Below are positions 23,890 through 31,794 of a stretch of 64,000 nucleotides of DNA, piece after piece (position 1 is the first letter of the stretch; each line of letters begins with the position of its first letter). This DNA comes from Hyphomicrobiales bacterium (GTDB lineage: Bacteria > Pseudomonadota > Alphaproteobacteria > Rhizobiales > Rhizobiaceae), in contig UCCS01000016.1 in the NCBI GenBank assembly GCA_900470965.1, forward strand, positions 115,158-179,157, in the 5' to 3' direction. A program made the translations under genes and the position numbers. The notes below the pieces were generated by a model. That model made no database searches and was not told where the DNA came from. It worked only from the letters and a program-made list of their open reading frames with translations.

Positions 23890-25092
23890 ATGGTATTGAC
23901 CGAAAACGCGCCTCCCGTGCTGCGACAGATCTCCGTGCGCGCGGTCATGGACGTGCTGCTCCATGCCGGACCTACCTCGCGAGCCGAGCTTTCAAAGATC
24001 ACAGGCCTTTCGAAGCAGACGATGTCCGAGGTCATCAGGGCACTGGAGGAAGGTGGCTGGGTTCGGGAAAAAGGCGTCACGAGCGGTCGCATCGGCCGCA
24101 CGGCCATTACCTATGAGGTCAATGGCGATGCCGGCTATGCTGTCGGTATCGACATGGGCGCAACGACGACGCGTATCGTGCTTGGCAATATCGTCGGAAG
24201 CGTTGTCGGCGAAATCGACTATCCGTCCGACCGCCGGGGCGGCTATCATCTGATCGATCAAGTCGAGGCAATGCTGTCCAAGATGCTGTTGCAGCTCGGG
24301 ATTGCCAGGGAGTTCCTCCTCGTGGCGGCGATAGCCACGCCAGGGGTCGTCGATCCTGCGACGGGTGCACTCTCGATGGCGCCGAACCTTGCCGATATCG
24401 CCGGCATTGATATCGGCAGGACGCTCAGCCAGAGGCTCGGCTGTCCCGTCGTCCTGGAAAACGATGTCAACGCAGCCGTTATCGGCGAGTCCTGGCAGGG
24501 ATGCGCGACCGCAATCGATACCGTGGCGTTCATTTCGCTCGGGACGGGTATCGGGCTCGGCGTGCTCCAGGACGGCAAGCTGATGCGTGGCGCAAACGGA
24601 GCGGGCGGCGAGATTTCCTACATGCCGTTCGGTGCCGATCCATACACGAAGGACAGTCTTGAAAGGGGCGCGCTGGAATGCGCGATCGCGGCTCGGGGAA
24701 TTAGCGAGCTCTACGAGCGTTCCGGGGGTGAGAAGGACACCTCGGTCCGGGACATCCTGGAACTTGCCGAAAAGAACGACCCGATCGCGGTCGAGGTGAT
24801 CGGCAAGGTGTCGGACATTGCCGCGCTGCTTGTCGTGTCCGTCAACGCGATCGTCGATCCGAAGATCGTCGTTCTCGGCGGCAGTATCGGTCGCCACCCC
24901 CTGATAGCCGAAGGCGTTCGGCGAGGTATCGTGAAGGCGAGCCGCCGTGCCATCGATGTCGAGGCAAGTATTCTTGGCGGTCGGGCAACGCTGATCGGGG
25001 CTCTCGCAATTGGACTGAACCACGTTCACAACCTGCTTTTTTCTCCCCAGACCTTGCCGGAGCAGCGGCGCTTGCCGCCACCGCCGCTTTGA
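23890..25092 (+). CDS. ROK-family transcriptional repressor (NagC/XylR-like)
   Basis: 400 residues. An N-terminal winged HTH (SVRAVMDVLLHAGPTSRAELSK, then TGLSKQTMSEVIRALEEGGW) precedes a ROK sugar-sensing domain with VGIDMGATTTRIVLG, VLENDVNAAVIGE and GTGIGLGVLQDG. The zinc-binding cysteines of NagC are not evident (the region reads DSLERGALECAIAARG), so the domain is probably a sensor without kinase activity. Repressors of this class bind AT-rich or palindromic operators and release on binding a sugar. Four copies of TTCGTCAnnnTGACGAA near the genes of this carbohydrate block, including one in its own promoter, make it the natural regulator. The Pro-rich tail (RRLPPPPL) is unusual. Confidence 0.9.
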   Translation: MVLTENAPPVLRQISVRAVMDVLLHAGPTSRAELSKITGLSKQTMSEVIRALEEGGWVREKGVTSGRIGRTAITYEVNGDAGYAVGIDMGATTTRIVLGNIVGSVVGEIDYPSDRRGGYHLIDQVEAMLSKMLLQLGIAREFLLVAAIATPGVVDPATGALSMAPNLADIAGIDIGRTLSQRLGCPVVLENDVNAAVIGESWQGCATAIDTVAFISLGTGIGLGVLQDGKLMRGANGAGGEISYMPFGADPYTKDSLERGALECAIAARGISELYERSGGEKDTSVRDILELAEKNDPIAVEVIGKVSDIAALLVVSVNAIVDPKIVVLGGSIGRHPLIAEGVRRGIVKASRRAIDVEASILGGRATLIGALAIGLNHVHNLLFSPQTLPEQRRLPPPPL

Positions 25093-25439
25093 TTGTCACG
25101 CAGATCTCCGTGTCGCACGACAATGGTCGCGGTACCGGAATGGCTGGGCGCAATGACGGTCCCGCCACCGGTGAAGGCGACGGCGGCTGCACATCGCTAA
25201 AGGCCAGATAGCCGGGAAGAATGACCGCCAGGACCTGCGCAGGCGCGAGCCGCCCAGGATGGGGTTCATTGAAAATCCTGTCTGCAGGCGGGAGGAAACT
25301 GATGATCGCTGATAGAAAAATACGTTCGTCATCTTGACGAACTAATTGCTTCCACGCAGACTGACCGAGATATGAGGAGATCCGATTGCCTCGGTGTGGC
25401 TGCGGCCACCTCCGGAAGAAACGTCAAAGGAATGGATTC
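25093..25439. other. Intergenic region carrying the transport ATPase promoter
   Basis: About 350 bases. The only clear element is the perfect operator at 25325-25341. Frames on both strands here have no family resemblance and overlap each other; I call no gene. The unusually long leader (about 100 bases from operator to ATG) shows AAAGGA before the ATPase start. Confidence 0.4.
25325..25341. promoter_or_regulatory. ROK-regulon operator copy 4 (perfect palindrome)
   Basis: TTCGTCATCTTGACGAA, a perfect 7-bp inverted repeat with a 3-bp spacer, followed by CTAATTG exactly as in copy 1. It lies about 100 bases upstream of the ABC ATPase start and connects this separately placed gene with the transporter operon at 17887. 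Confidence 0.75.
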
Positions 25440-26588
25440 ATGGCCGGTCTCAAATTGAACGATGTCAGGAAGAGCTTCGGCCATCATTCGATCCTCCATG
25501 GTGTCGATCTCGATGTGGGTGAGGGCGAATTCGTCGTGTTGGTCGGCCCTTCAGGGTGTGGCAAGTCGACATTGCTTCGTCTGATCGCTGGCCTCGAAAG
25601 TGTGAGCGCGGGAAAGATCATCATTGGCGACGATGACGTGACGGCGTCGCCTCCGGGGGATCGCGGGATCGCGATGGTGTTTCAGTCCTATGCGTTGTAC
25701 CCGCATATGACCGTTGCCAAGAATCTGTCCTTCGGCCTCGAAAACCTCACGATGAGCCGGGCCGAAATCGATCGGCGTGTGATGGAGGCGGCAAGAATGC
25801 TTGCGATCGAGCCTCTCCTCGATCGACGCCCGAAACAGCTCTCGGGGGGCCAGCGGCAACGTGTGGCGATCGGTCGTGCGATTGTGAGGAACCCCAAGCT
25901 CTTCCTGTTCGATGAACCGCTGTCCAATCTGGATGCCGCACTTCGCGTGCAGACACGAGGCGAGATCAGTCGACTCCACAAGCGGCTTGGCGCCACCATG
26001 ATCTATGTGACGCATGATCAGGTCGAGGCCATGACGATGGCGGACCGTATCGTCGTCCTCAATGCCGGACGCGTCGAGCAGGTCGGTACTCCGCTGGAGC
26101 TGTTCGAGGCCCCGGCCAACAAGTTTGTCGCGGGCTTCATCGGCTCGCCGCAGATGAACTTCTTCGATGGAATGCTTGCCGGGACCGGTCCGGGTCACGT
26201 TGCTGTCGACGTACCGGGCTTCGGCCGTCTGGACATTCCAGCGCAGGCGGGGGATGCGACCGTCGGCGAACCTGTGATCCTCGGCGTACGGCCGAGCCAT
26301 TTCGAACTCGCCAAGGGCAATGGCGCCGACGGATATCCGATCCGCTTCGAAGTCGATTACGCCGAAAGCATCGGCACGGATACCTATGTGTATGGCGTGG
26401 TGGAGGGCAGCGGGACTGCAACGATCGTCCACCTGCCTGATCATGTAGCGGTCAAGGACCGTGCAACCCTGCAGCTTGCGGTCCGGCCCGCGCGCCTTCA
26501 TCTCTTTCGAGCCAAGACCGGCAGTTCCATCACAAAACCGCCTATCGGCGCCGCGGCTCTCGTTCATGCCGGCGATATCGAGGCCTGA
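25440..26588 (+). CDS. Sugar ABC transporter ATP-binding protein (MsmK/UgpC type)
   Basis: 382 residues from ATG 25440; the frame is open from 25386 but the extra residues ([12 protein letters not shown]) do not belong to the family and AAAGGA lies before 25440. Walker [11 protein letters not shown]-loop [11 protein letters not shown], signature [15 protein letters not shown], Walker [13 protein letters not shown] and the H-loop VTHDQ are all intact. The C-terminal 140 residues form the TOBE/OB regulatory domain typical of carbohydrate importers ([10 protein letters not shown]). It is the likely energy unit for the permeases at 19125-20893, which have no ATPase in their own operon; the shared operator supports this. 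Confidence 0.92.
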   Translation: MAGLKLNDVRKSFGHHSILHGVDLDVGEGEFVVLVGPSGCGKSTLLRLIAGLESVSAGKIIIGDDDVTASPPGDRGIAMVFQSYALYPHMTVAKNLSFGLENLTMSRAEIDRRVMEAARMLAIEPLLDRRPKQLSGGQRQRVAIGRAIVRNPKLFLFDEPLSNLDAALRVQTRGEISRLHKRLGATMIYVTHDQVEAMTMADRIVVLNAGRVEQVGTPLELFEAPANKFVAGFIGSPQMNFFDGMLAGTGPGHVAVDVPGFGRLDIPAQAGDATVGEPVILGVRPSHFELAKGNGADGYPIRFEVDYAESIGTDTYVYGVVEGSGTATIVHLPDHVAVKDRATLQLAVRPARLHLFRAKTGSSITKPPIGAAALVHAGDIEA

Positions 26589-26931
26589 AGCGCCTACCGC
26601 TCCCGAGGCTGCGCCGATGCGGCGACCAGCGGGTCGTTGTAATTCTATCCTTACGGGGATCGGCGATCGACCGCTCCGATGAACCTATAAATTGCTGGGG
26701 CCATTATGGCGGTGCTCGCCGCCCTGCTGATCATCACAAACATCGGCGGGTTTGTGCCCTGATGGCTGCATGCGACTTGCCGCGCAAAGCGGTGCACGGT
26801 CCCGAAATTCGTTTGCAAACCACATTAAATTGCATTAGCTTTCAATACACTAGAAAGTTATAACTTTAGCATTGCATTTCGGCTTTTACTTCCTCTTCCG
26901 TCGCCTCGGCGCGTCAATCGGATAGGCCTTC
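26589..26931. other. Intergenic region upstream of the redox operon
   Basis: About 340 bases. An 18-codon frame at 26706 (MAVLAALLIITNIGGFVP) resembles the hydrophobic tail of a membrane protein and may be a relic, but nothing upstream supports a gene. The AT-rich 26820-26880 stretch, with a perfect palindrome at 26854-26867, is the probable promoter/operator of the operon starting at 26932. Confidence 0.4.
26854..26867. promoter_or_regulatory. Palindromic operator candidate before the redox operon
   Basis: AAAGTTATAACTTT is a perfect 14-bp palindrome in an AT-rich stretch, 65 bases upstream of the first redox gene, flanked by two TTGCAT-containing segments (26830 and 26871). No regulator gene is adjacent, so the binding protein is unknown. 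Confidence 0.45.
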
Positions 26932-28317
26932 ATGCATCCAGACAGTCAATACATCCACGCCGACAATGCGGCGCTCATTTTCGATGAGCTTAAGTTTCGA
27001 TCGCTGACGGTGAAGAACCGTCTTTTCCGATCCAATGTATCCGGCCAGTTCGACGACTATAACGGTCACGGCGGGAATGCCCGGCTGAACTGGGAGGAGA
27101 AGTTCGCGCGCGGCGGGATCGGCTGCATCATTTCCTCCTTTACGCCGGTCTCCGTGCGTGGCCGCATCCTCGTGCGTTATGCGATGATCGACGACGACGA
27201 TAAGATCCCCTTCTGGCGGGAAGTCGGCCGCCGTGTCCACGCCCATGACTGTCGGTTCATCATGCAGCTCAGCCATTCCGGTCGCCAGCAGGACATGGGC
27301 GGCGTCGAGAACCTGTTCAACAAGGGCCTGAGTTCGACCGACAAGAGCGACTACTTCCATGGGCTGCTCGCCCAGGCGATGACGAAACCCGAAATCGCGG
27401 AAGTGGTGGAGCAGTTCGCGCAAGGGGCGCGGCGTGCCCGGGAGGCGGGGCTCGACGGTGTCGAGCTTCACGGCGCCAACGGCTATCTGCTGACGCAGTT
27501 CCTGAGTTCCGGCATCAACGACCGGACGGATGAATATGGCGGCGGCTGGGAGGGCAGGGCGCGTTTCGTGCTCGAGATCGTCAGGGCGATCCGCCGCGAG
27601 GTCGGCCAGGACTTCCATCTGCAGATGAAGATCAACGGCGTCGACCACAATGACTGGCTCTATCCCTGGATCAAGAAGGGCAACACGCTCGCCGAGACGA
27701 TCAAGATCTGCACGATGCTGCTCGACGGCGGCAAGGGCGTCGACTCCTTCCATGTTTCGAGTGGCTCGACCTTTCCGCATCCGCGCAATCCGGCCGGAGA
27801 CCTGCCGCTAAACGATCTGCATCGCTGGTACGACGGCATGCTCTCGCAGGGCACGCGTGCGCCGATGAATTATGCGATCTTTTCCAATCCCCTGCTGGGG
27901 CGCGCCTTCCAGGCGCTCTGGCGCTGGCGCAGGGGCAAGGTCATCGAGGGCATCAATCTCGATTATGCGCGCGCGGTTTCCGAAGCGATCGGCAAGATCG
28001 ATCCCGACATCAAGGTGCTCTGTACCGGCGGGTTCCAGCATGCCGACAGGATCGCCGAAGCCATCCGCTCGAAAGCCTGCGACGGCGTCACCATGGCCCG
28101 TCCGCTGATCGCCAACAACGATCTGCCGAAGATCCTCGCCGAGGCCAACGGCCCGGAGAAGGAATGCACCTATTGCAACAAGTGTCTGCTCAACGATCTC
28201 GAAAACCCACTCGGTTGTTACGACCTCAGCCGGTTTGACGGAACGAGCTTCGAGGATCGCTACGGCAAGATGATCAAGCAGGTCATGTCGGTTTTCGAGC
28301 CGCCGACCTTCCATTGA
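26932..28317 (+). CDS. Old-yellow-enzyme family NADH:flavin oxidoreductase with Fe-S motif
   Basis: 461 residues. The N-terminal FMN-binding TIM barrel is recognisable: LTVKNRLFRSNVSG, FIMQLSHSGRQ, GVELHGANGYLLTQFLS, then NDRTDEYGG and the C-terminal phosphate-binding region VLCTGGFQHADRIAEAI and DGVTMARPLIANNDLP. Near the C-terminus ECTYCNKCLLNDLENPLGCY supplies four cysteines in the C-x2-C-x2-C-x11-C spacing used by 2,4-dienoyl-CoA reductase-type enzymes for a 4Fe-4S cluster, but the second FAD/NAD domain of those enzymes is missing. It probably reduces an activated double bond, receiving electrons through the cluster. It opens the operon of cytochromes, GMC oxidoreductase and patatin fusion. 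Confidence 0.88.
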   Translation: MHPDSQYIHADNAALIFDELKFRSLTVKNRLFRSNVSGQFDDYNGHGGNARLNWEEKFARGGIGCIISSFTPVSVRGRILVRYAMIDDDDKIPFWREVGRRVHAHDCRFIMQLSHSGRQQDMGGVENLFNKGLSSTDKSDYFHGLLAQAMTKPEIAEVVEQFAQGARRAREAGLDGVELHGANGYLLTQFLSSGINDRTDEYGGGWEGRARFVLEIVRAIRREVGQDFHLQMKINGVDHNDWLYPWIKKGNTLAETIKICTMLLDGGKGVDSFHVSSGSTFPHPRNPAGDLPLNDLHRWYDGMLSQGTRAPMNYAIFSNPLLGRAFQALWRWRRGKVIEGINLDYARAVSEAIGKIDPDIKVLCTGGFQHADRIAEAIRSKACDGVTMARPLIANNDLPKILAEANGPEKECTYCNKCLLNDLENPLGCYDLSRFDGTSFEDRYGKMIKQVMSVFEPPTFH

Positions 28318-28351
28318 CACGCGCCATCACCCGCGCATTCGGAGTGGATCT

Positions 28352-29878
28352 ATGAGCAGCGACAACGACCGCAAGACGCCCGTCGAGATCGCCGTCGCCC
28401 GCCACCGCCGCTGGTGGCTGGCGGTTGTTGTGCTGCTGTTGCTCGCGCTCGTCTATTACCTCGTGTTCGTCAACCAGTATGTCGTCGCCTTCAAAAGCCA
28501 GAGCGAGCATTTCATGCACGGCTCGATCGGCAGCGAGACGGCGACGGGACCGCCTTACTGGGTCTTCAAGGCCTTGCCGGTCATGTATGCCGACAAGCTC
28601 GGGCCGGAAGGCTGGGCCCGCTTCGGCTTCCTCTACGAAAAGCCGGGCGACGACCTTCCGATCGGGGTGTCGCGCCGCGTGGTCTCAGGCGTCGAGCGGG
28701 TTTGGCTCAACTGTTCCGTCTGCCATGTCGGCACCTATCATCTTTCTGGCGACGCGGTTCGCCATCTCATCCCCGGCGCGCCTTCCAATAATCTGCGCCT
28801 GCAGGAATTCATTCGCTTCTTCATCGATGTCGGCCGCGATCCCGGTTTTACTGCCGACGCGCTGATCGAGACGATCGATAGCCCCAAGGTCGGCGGCGAT
28901 CTCAATGTCTTCGAGCGGCTGGTCTATCGCTACGTGGTCTTCCCACGGGTCAAGAACGCCTTCCTCGATCTCGGTACCCAGCTCGATTTCGTCAAGCGCC
29001 AGGAGGATTGGGGGCCGGGCCGCGTGGACACGTTCAATCCCTACAAGGCGCTGCAGTTCAACTTTCCCATGGACGAGGCCCATATATCAGGTGCTGCGCT
29101 GAACGGCTCTTCCGACTATCCCGCCATCTGGCGCCAGCGCCCGCGTGAGGGCATGAACCTCCATTGGGACGGCAACAATGATTCCGTGGCCGAACGAAAC
29201 CTGAGCGCGGCACTCGGCGCCGGCGTGACGCCCGTGACGGTCGACCGGGCGTCGATCGCGCGCATTGAGGACTGGATGTGGGATCTGCCTTCGCCACCGT
29301 TCCCCATCGCTGCCAAGATCGATCAGGCGAAGGCGGCAGAGGGCAAGACGCTGTTCCTGCATTATTGCGCCGATTGCCACGGCTTCAAGGATGCGAAGGA
29401 CTACAGCTATGACAGGCAGCGTTTCACGCGCCTCGGCAAGACGGTTCCGCTCGCCGATATCGGCACCGATGCGGGACGCTGGACCTCCTATACGGCAAAT
29501 TTCGCCGCCGAGCAGAACCTGCTCTATGCCGGCTATCCCTGGCGCTTCAGCCGCTTCCACAAGACGGACGGCTATGCCAATCACCCGCTCGACGGCATCT
29601 GGGCGCGATCGCCCTATCTGCACAACGGCTCGGTGCCGACCTTGCGCGATCTGCTTGAACCGAGCGCCAAGCGGCCGTCCGTCTGGTTCCGCGGCAGCGA
29701 CGAGTTCGATCTCGCCAAAGTGGGCTATCGGTCGGATCAGTCTGCCGGCGGCGATCTCTTTCGCTACGACACGGCGCGGCCCGGAAATGGCAATGCCGGC
29801 CACGAAGGATATCGCTACGGCACGGAACTGCCGGCGGCGGCAAAAGACGCCCTCGTCGAATATATGAAGACGCTATGA
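28352..29878 (+). CDS. Membrane-anchored di-heme c-type cytochrome, RoxA-like (copy 1)
   Basis: 508 residues; GGAG seven bases before the ATG. A single N-terminal helix (WWLAVVVLLLLALVYYLVF) anchors the protein with its body in the periplasm. Two heme sites are present, CSVCH at 121-125 and CADCH at 339-343. Around them are HGSIGSETATGPPYW and the C-terminal SPYLHNGSVPTLRDLLEP block, which resembles RoxA-type rubber oxygenases and related di-heme peroxidase-like proteins. Such proteins can be electron carriers or dioxygenases of hydrophobic substrates. Copy 2 at 30303 is clearly related. The stop overlaps the small membrane gene (ATGA). Confidence 0.85.
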   Translation: MSSDNDRKTPVEIAVARHRRWWLAVVVLLLLALVYYLVFVNQYVVAFKSQSEHFMHGSIGSETATGPPYWVFKALPVMYADKLGPEGWARFGFLYEKPGDDLPIGVSRRVVSGVERVWLNCSVCHVGTYHLSGDAVRHLIPGAPSNNLRLQEFIRFFIDVGRDPGFTADALIETIDSPKVGGDLNVFERLVYRYVVFPRVKNAFLDLGTQLDFVKRQEDWGPGRVDTFNPYKALQFNFPMDEAHISGAALNGSSDYPAIWRQRPREGMNLHWDGNNDSVAERNLSAALGAGVTPVTVDRASIARIEDWMWDLPSPPFPIAAKIDQAKAAEGKTLFLHYCADCHGFKDAKDYSYDRQRFTRLGKTVPLADIGTDAGRWTSYTANFAAEQNLLYAGYPWRFSRFHKTDGYANHPLDGIWARSPYLHNGSVPTLRDLLEPSAKRPSVWFRGSDEFDLAKVGYRSDQSAGGDLFRYDTARPGNGNAGHEGYRYGTELPAAAKDALVEYMKTL

Positions 29879-30306
29879 CCCAGTCGCGATCGCTCAGCAA
29901 ATGGAAGGCACGGCATGCGGTCCTCGTCTGGATCGGCATCCTTTTGAACTTCGCCTTCGTCCTGCCGCTCATCTTCTGTCCGGAATGGATCCTTGGCCTC
30001 TTCGGCATCACCGTCAACCAGCTGATCTGGCCGCGCTTTGCCGGACTGCTGCTCGGGATCCTGTCGATCTTCTACATTCCGGCGACGCTCGATATCGACC
30101 GTTACCGCGTCTTCGCCTGGCTCGCGGTCTTCCCTTCCCGCACGCTCGGCACGGTTTTCTTCTTTCTCGCCGTCTTCGTCTTCGACCAGCCGATCGGCTA
30201 TCTCGCCGGCGTCTTCCTCGACGGGTCGGTCGGCATTGCGACGCTTTTCTGTCTCCTGCGCATCCTGCGGCTCGAACAGAACATCGCCGAAGGGAGACAG
30301 GCATGA
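29875..30306 (+). CDS. Small four-helix membrane protein between two cytochromes
   Basis: 143 residues with four membrane helices: VLVWIGILLNFAFVLPLIF, FAGLLLGILSIFYIPAT, TVFFFLAVFVFDQPIGYL and the last near GVFLDGSVGIATLFCLL. It contains no heme or cofactor motif and few conserved-looking polar residues in the helices. Four-base overlaps at both ends with di-heme cytochrome genes show strict co-translation. It could serve as a membrane anchor, a quinone-site protein or an assembly partner for the cytochromes; I do not recognise the family. Confidence 0.8.
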   Translation: MTQSRSLSKWKARHAVLVWIGILLNFAFVLPLIFCPEWILGLFGITVNQLIWPRFAGLLLGILSIFYIPATLDIDRYRVFAWLAVFPSRTLGTVFFFLAVFVFDQPIGYLAGVFLDGSVGIATLFCLLRILRLEQNIAEGRQA

Positions 30307-31778
30307 GGCGCGTCTTCTGGAAATGGCTTTTCGCCGTTCTGGTCCTGCTCGTCGTCGGCGCTTTTGCGCTGTTCTTCCTGCTCTTCCGGCCGGTCGCCCA
30401 GCCGAGGACGAACGATCTGGCTGAGGTCTTCAATCACGGCTCGATCGGCAATGAAGAGGCGCAGGGAATTCCCTACTGGATCTGGCGCGTCCTGCCGCAG
30501 CTCTTTCCCGAACATCTGCCGGCAAACGCGGACGGTTATGGCGCCTTCGGCCTCTATTGGCGCGCCGGCGACGAGGTTCCGGTCGGCCTGTCGGTCAAGA
30601 CGTTCGGCGTCATAGAGCGCGTTGCGCCGAATTGCGCCTTCTGCCACCAGGGCAGCTATCGGCTCCATGCCGCCGAGCCGGCGCGGCTGGTCGAGGCAGG
30701 CCCTGGGACGCGGGTCAATCCGCAGGCCTATATCCGCTTTCTGATCGATGTCGGCGCCGATCCCAGGTTTACCGCCGACCGGGTGATGACGGAGATCGGT
30801 AGGATCTATGACATGCCGGTCTGGGAGCGGGCGCTCTATCGCTTCGTCCTGGTGCCGGCGACCCGGGCAGCCCTCCGGGAACAGGGGCGGCAGTTTGCCT
30901 GGATGAAGGATCGGCCGGACTGGGGGCCGGGCCGGATCGATCCTTTCAATCCCGTCAAGTTCCAGAACCTCCAACTTGCCGACGACCACACTATCGGCAA
31001 TTCCGACATGATGCCCCTGTGGTCGCTTGCCAACCTCGCCGCCACCAATACGCGCCGCTTCTCGCTCCATTGGGACGGACTGCAGACCGATCTCTACGAG
31101 ACGGTGGTCTCGGGCGCGATCGGCGACGGCATGACCTACAAATCCTATGGGGGAAGCGAAGAGGGTCTTCGCCGCATTATGGATTTCATCCGCCTGCAGG
31201 CGCCGCCGCCGTCGCCGTTTTCTCCCCTCAAGCCGGCAGACGATCTTTATCATGTCGATGCGGCGGCAGTAGACGCCGGCCGTGCGATCTATACCGCGCT
31301 ATGCGCCGTCTGCCATGATGCCAAGGGCGCACGCTACAGGACGCCGATCCCAATCGTCGAGCTCGGCACGGACCGCCATCGCCTCGACATGTGGACATCA
31401 GCAGCCCGCGACCGTTATGCGGCCTACGAGCCGCGCTATGCCTGGGGTTTTGCCAATTTCCAGAAGACCGACGGTTATGTGGCGACGGGCCTTGCTGGCC
31501 TGTGGCTGCGCGGTCCCTACCTGCATAATGGCAGCGTCCCGACATTGCGCGCCCTGCTGCTTCCGCATGCCGAGCGGCCGGGGCAGTTCTACCGCGGCTC
31601 CGATCTTGTGGATGCCGACAATGGCGGCTTCGTGAGCATGCCGGATAAGTCGGGGGAGCAATACGGCACGCTCTACGATACCGGCCTTCCGGGCAACGGC
31701 AATGGCGGTCATCTCTGGGGCACGGATCTGCCGCCGGAGGCGAAGGAGCAACTGCTTTCCTATCTCAAGACACTTTGA
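30303..31778 (+). CDS. Membrane-anchored di-heme c-type cytochrome, RoxA-like (copy 2)
   Basis: 491 residues from the ATG at 30303, which overlaps the previous stop; the long open frame upstream is a shadow of that gene. An N-terminal anchor (FWKWLFAVLVLLVVGAFAL) is followed by CAFCH at 111-115 and CAVCH at 334-338. It shares with copy 1 the block HGSIGNEEAQGIPYWIW near residue 45 and GPYLHNGSVPTLRALLLP near the C-terminus, so the two arose by duplication. Differences in loop regions suggest a heterodimer or successive electron carriers. It acts in the periplasm after cytochrome c maturation. Confidence 0.85.
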   Translation: MRRVFWKWLFAVLVLLVVGAFALFFLLFRPVAQPRTNDLAEVFNHGSIGNEEAQGIPYWIWRVLPQLFPEHLPANADGYGAFGLYWRAGDEVPVGLSVKTFGVIERVAPNCAFCHQGSYRLHAAEPARLVEAGPGTRVNPQAYIRFLIDVGADPRFTADRVMTEIGRIYDMPVWERALYRFVLVPATRAALREQGRQFAWMKDRPDWGPGRIDPFNPVKFQNLQLADDHTIGNSDMMPLWSLANLAATNTRRFSLHWDGLQTDLYETVVSGAIGDGMTYKSYGGSEEGLRRIMDFIRLQAPPPSPFSPLKPADDLYHVDAAAVDAGRAIYTALCAVCHDAKGARYRTPIPIVELGTDRHRLDMWTSAARDRYAAYEPRYAWGFANFQKTDGYVATGLAGLWLRGPYLHNGSVPTLRALLLPHAERPGQFYRGSDLVDADNGGFVSMPDKSGEQYGTLYDTGLPGNGNGGHLWGTDLPPEAKEQLLSYLKTL

Positions 31779-31794
31779 CCATCAGGAGGGGGCA

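Noticed and set aside
23992..25029. 345-codon minus-strand ORF
   Set aside because: Shadow of the ROK repressor; repetitive His/Arg-rich composition and no family resemblance.
26706..26762. 18-codon hydrophobic ORF
   Set aside because: Could be a relic of a membrane protein but there is nothing upstream to support a gene.
29901..30302. Long open N-terminal extension upstream of the second di-heme cytochrome
   Set aside because: It is the out-of-frame reading of the four-helix membrane gene; the ATG at 30303 overlaps that stop as ATGA.
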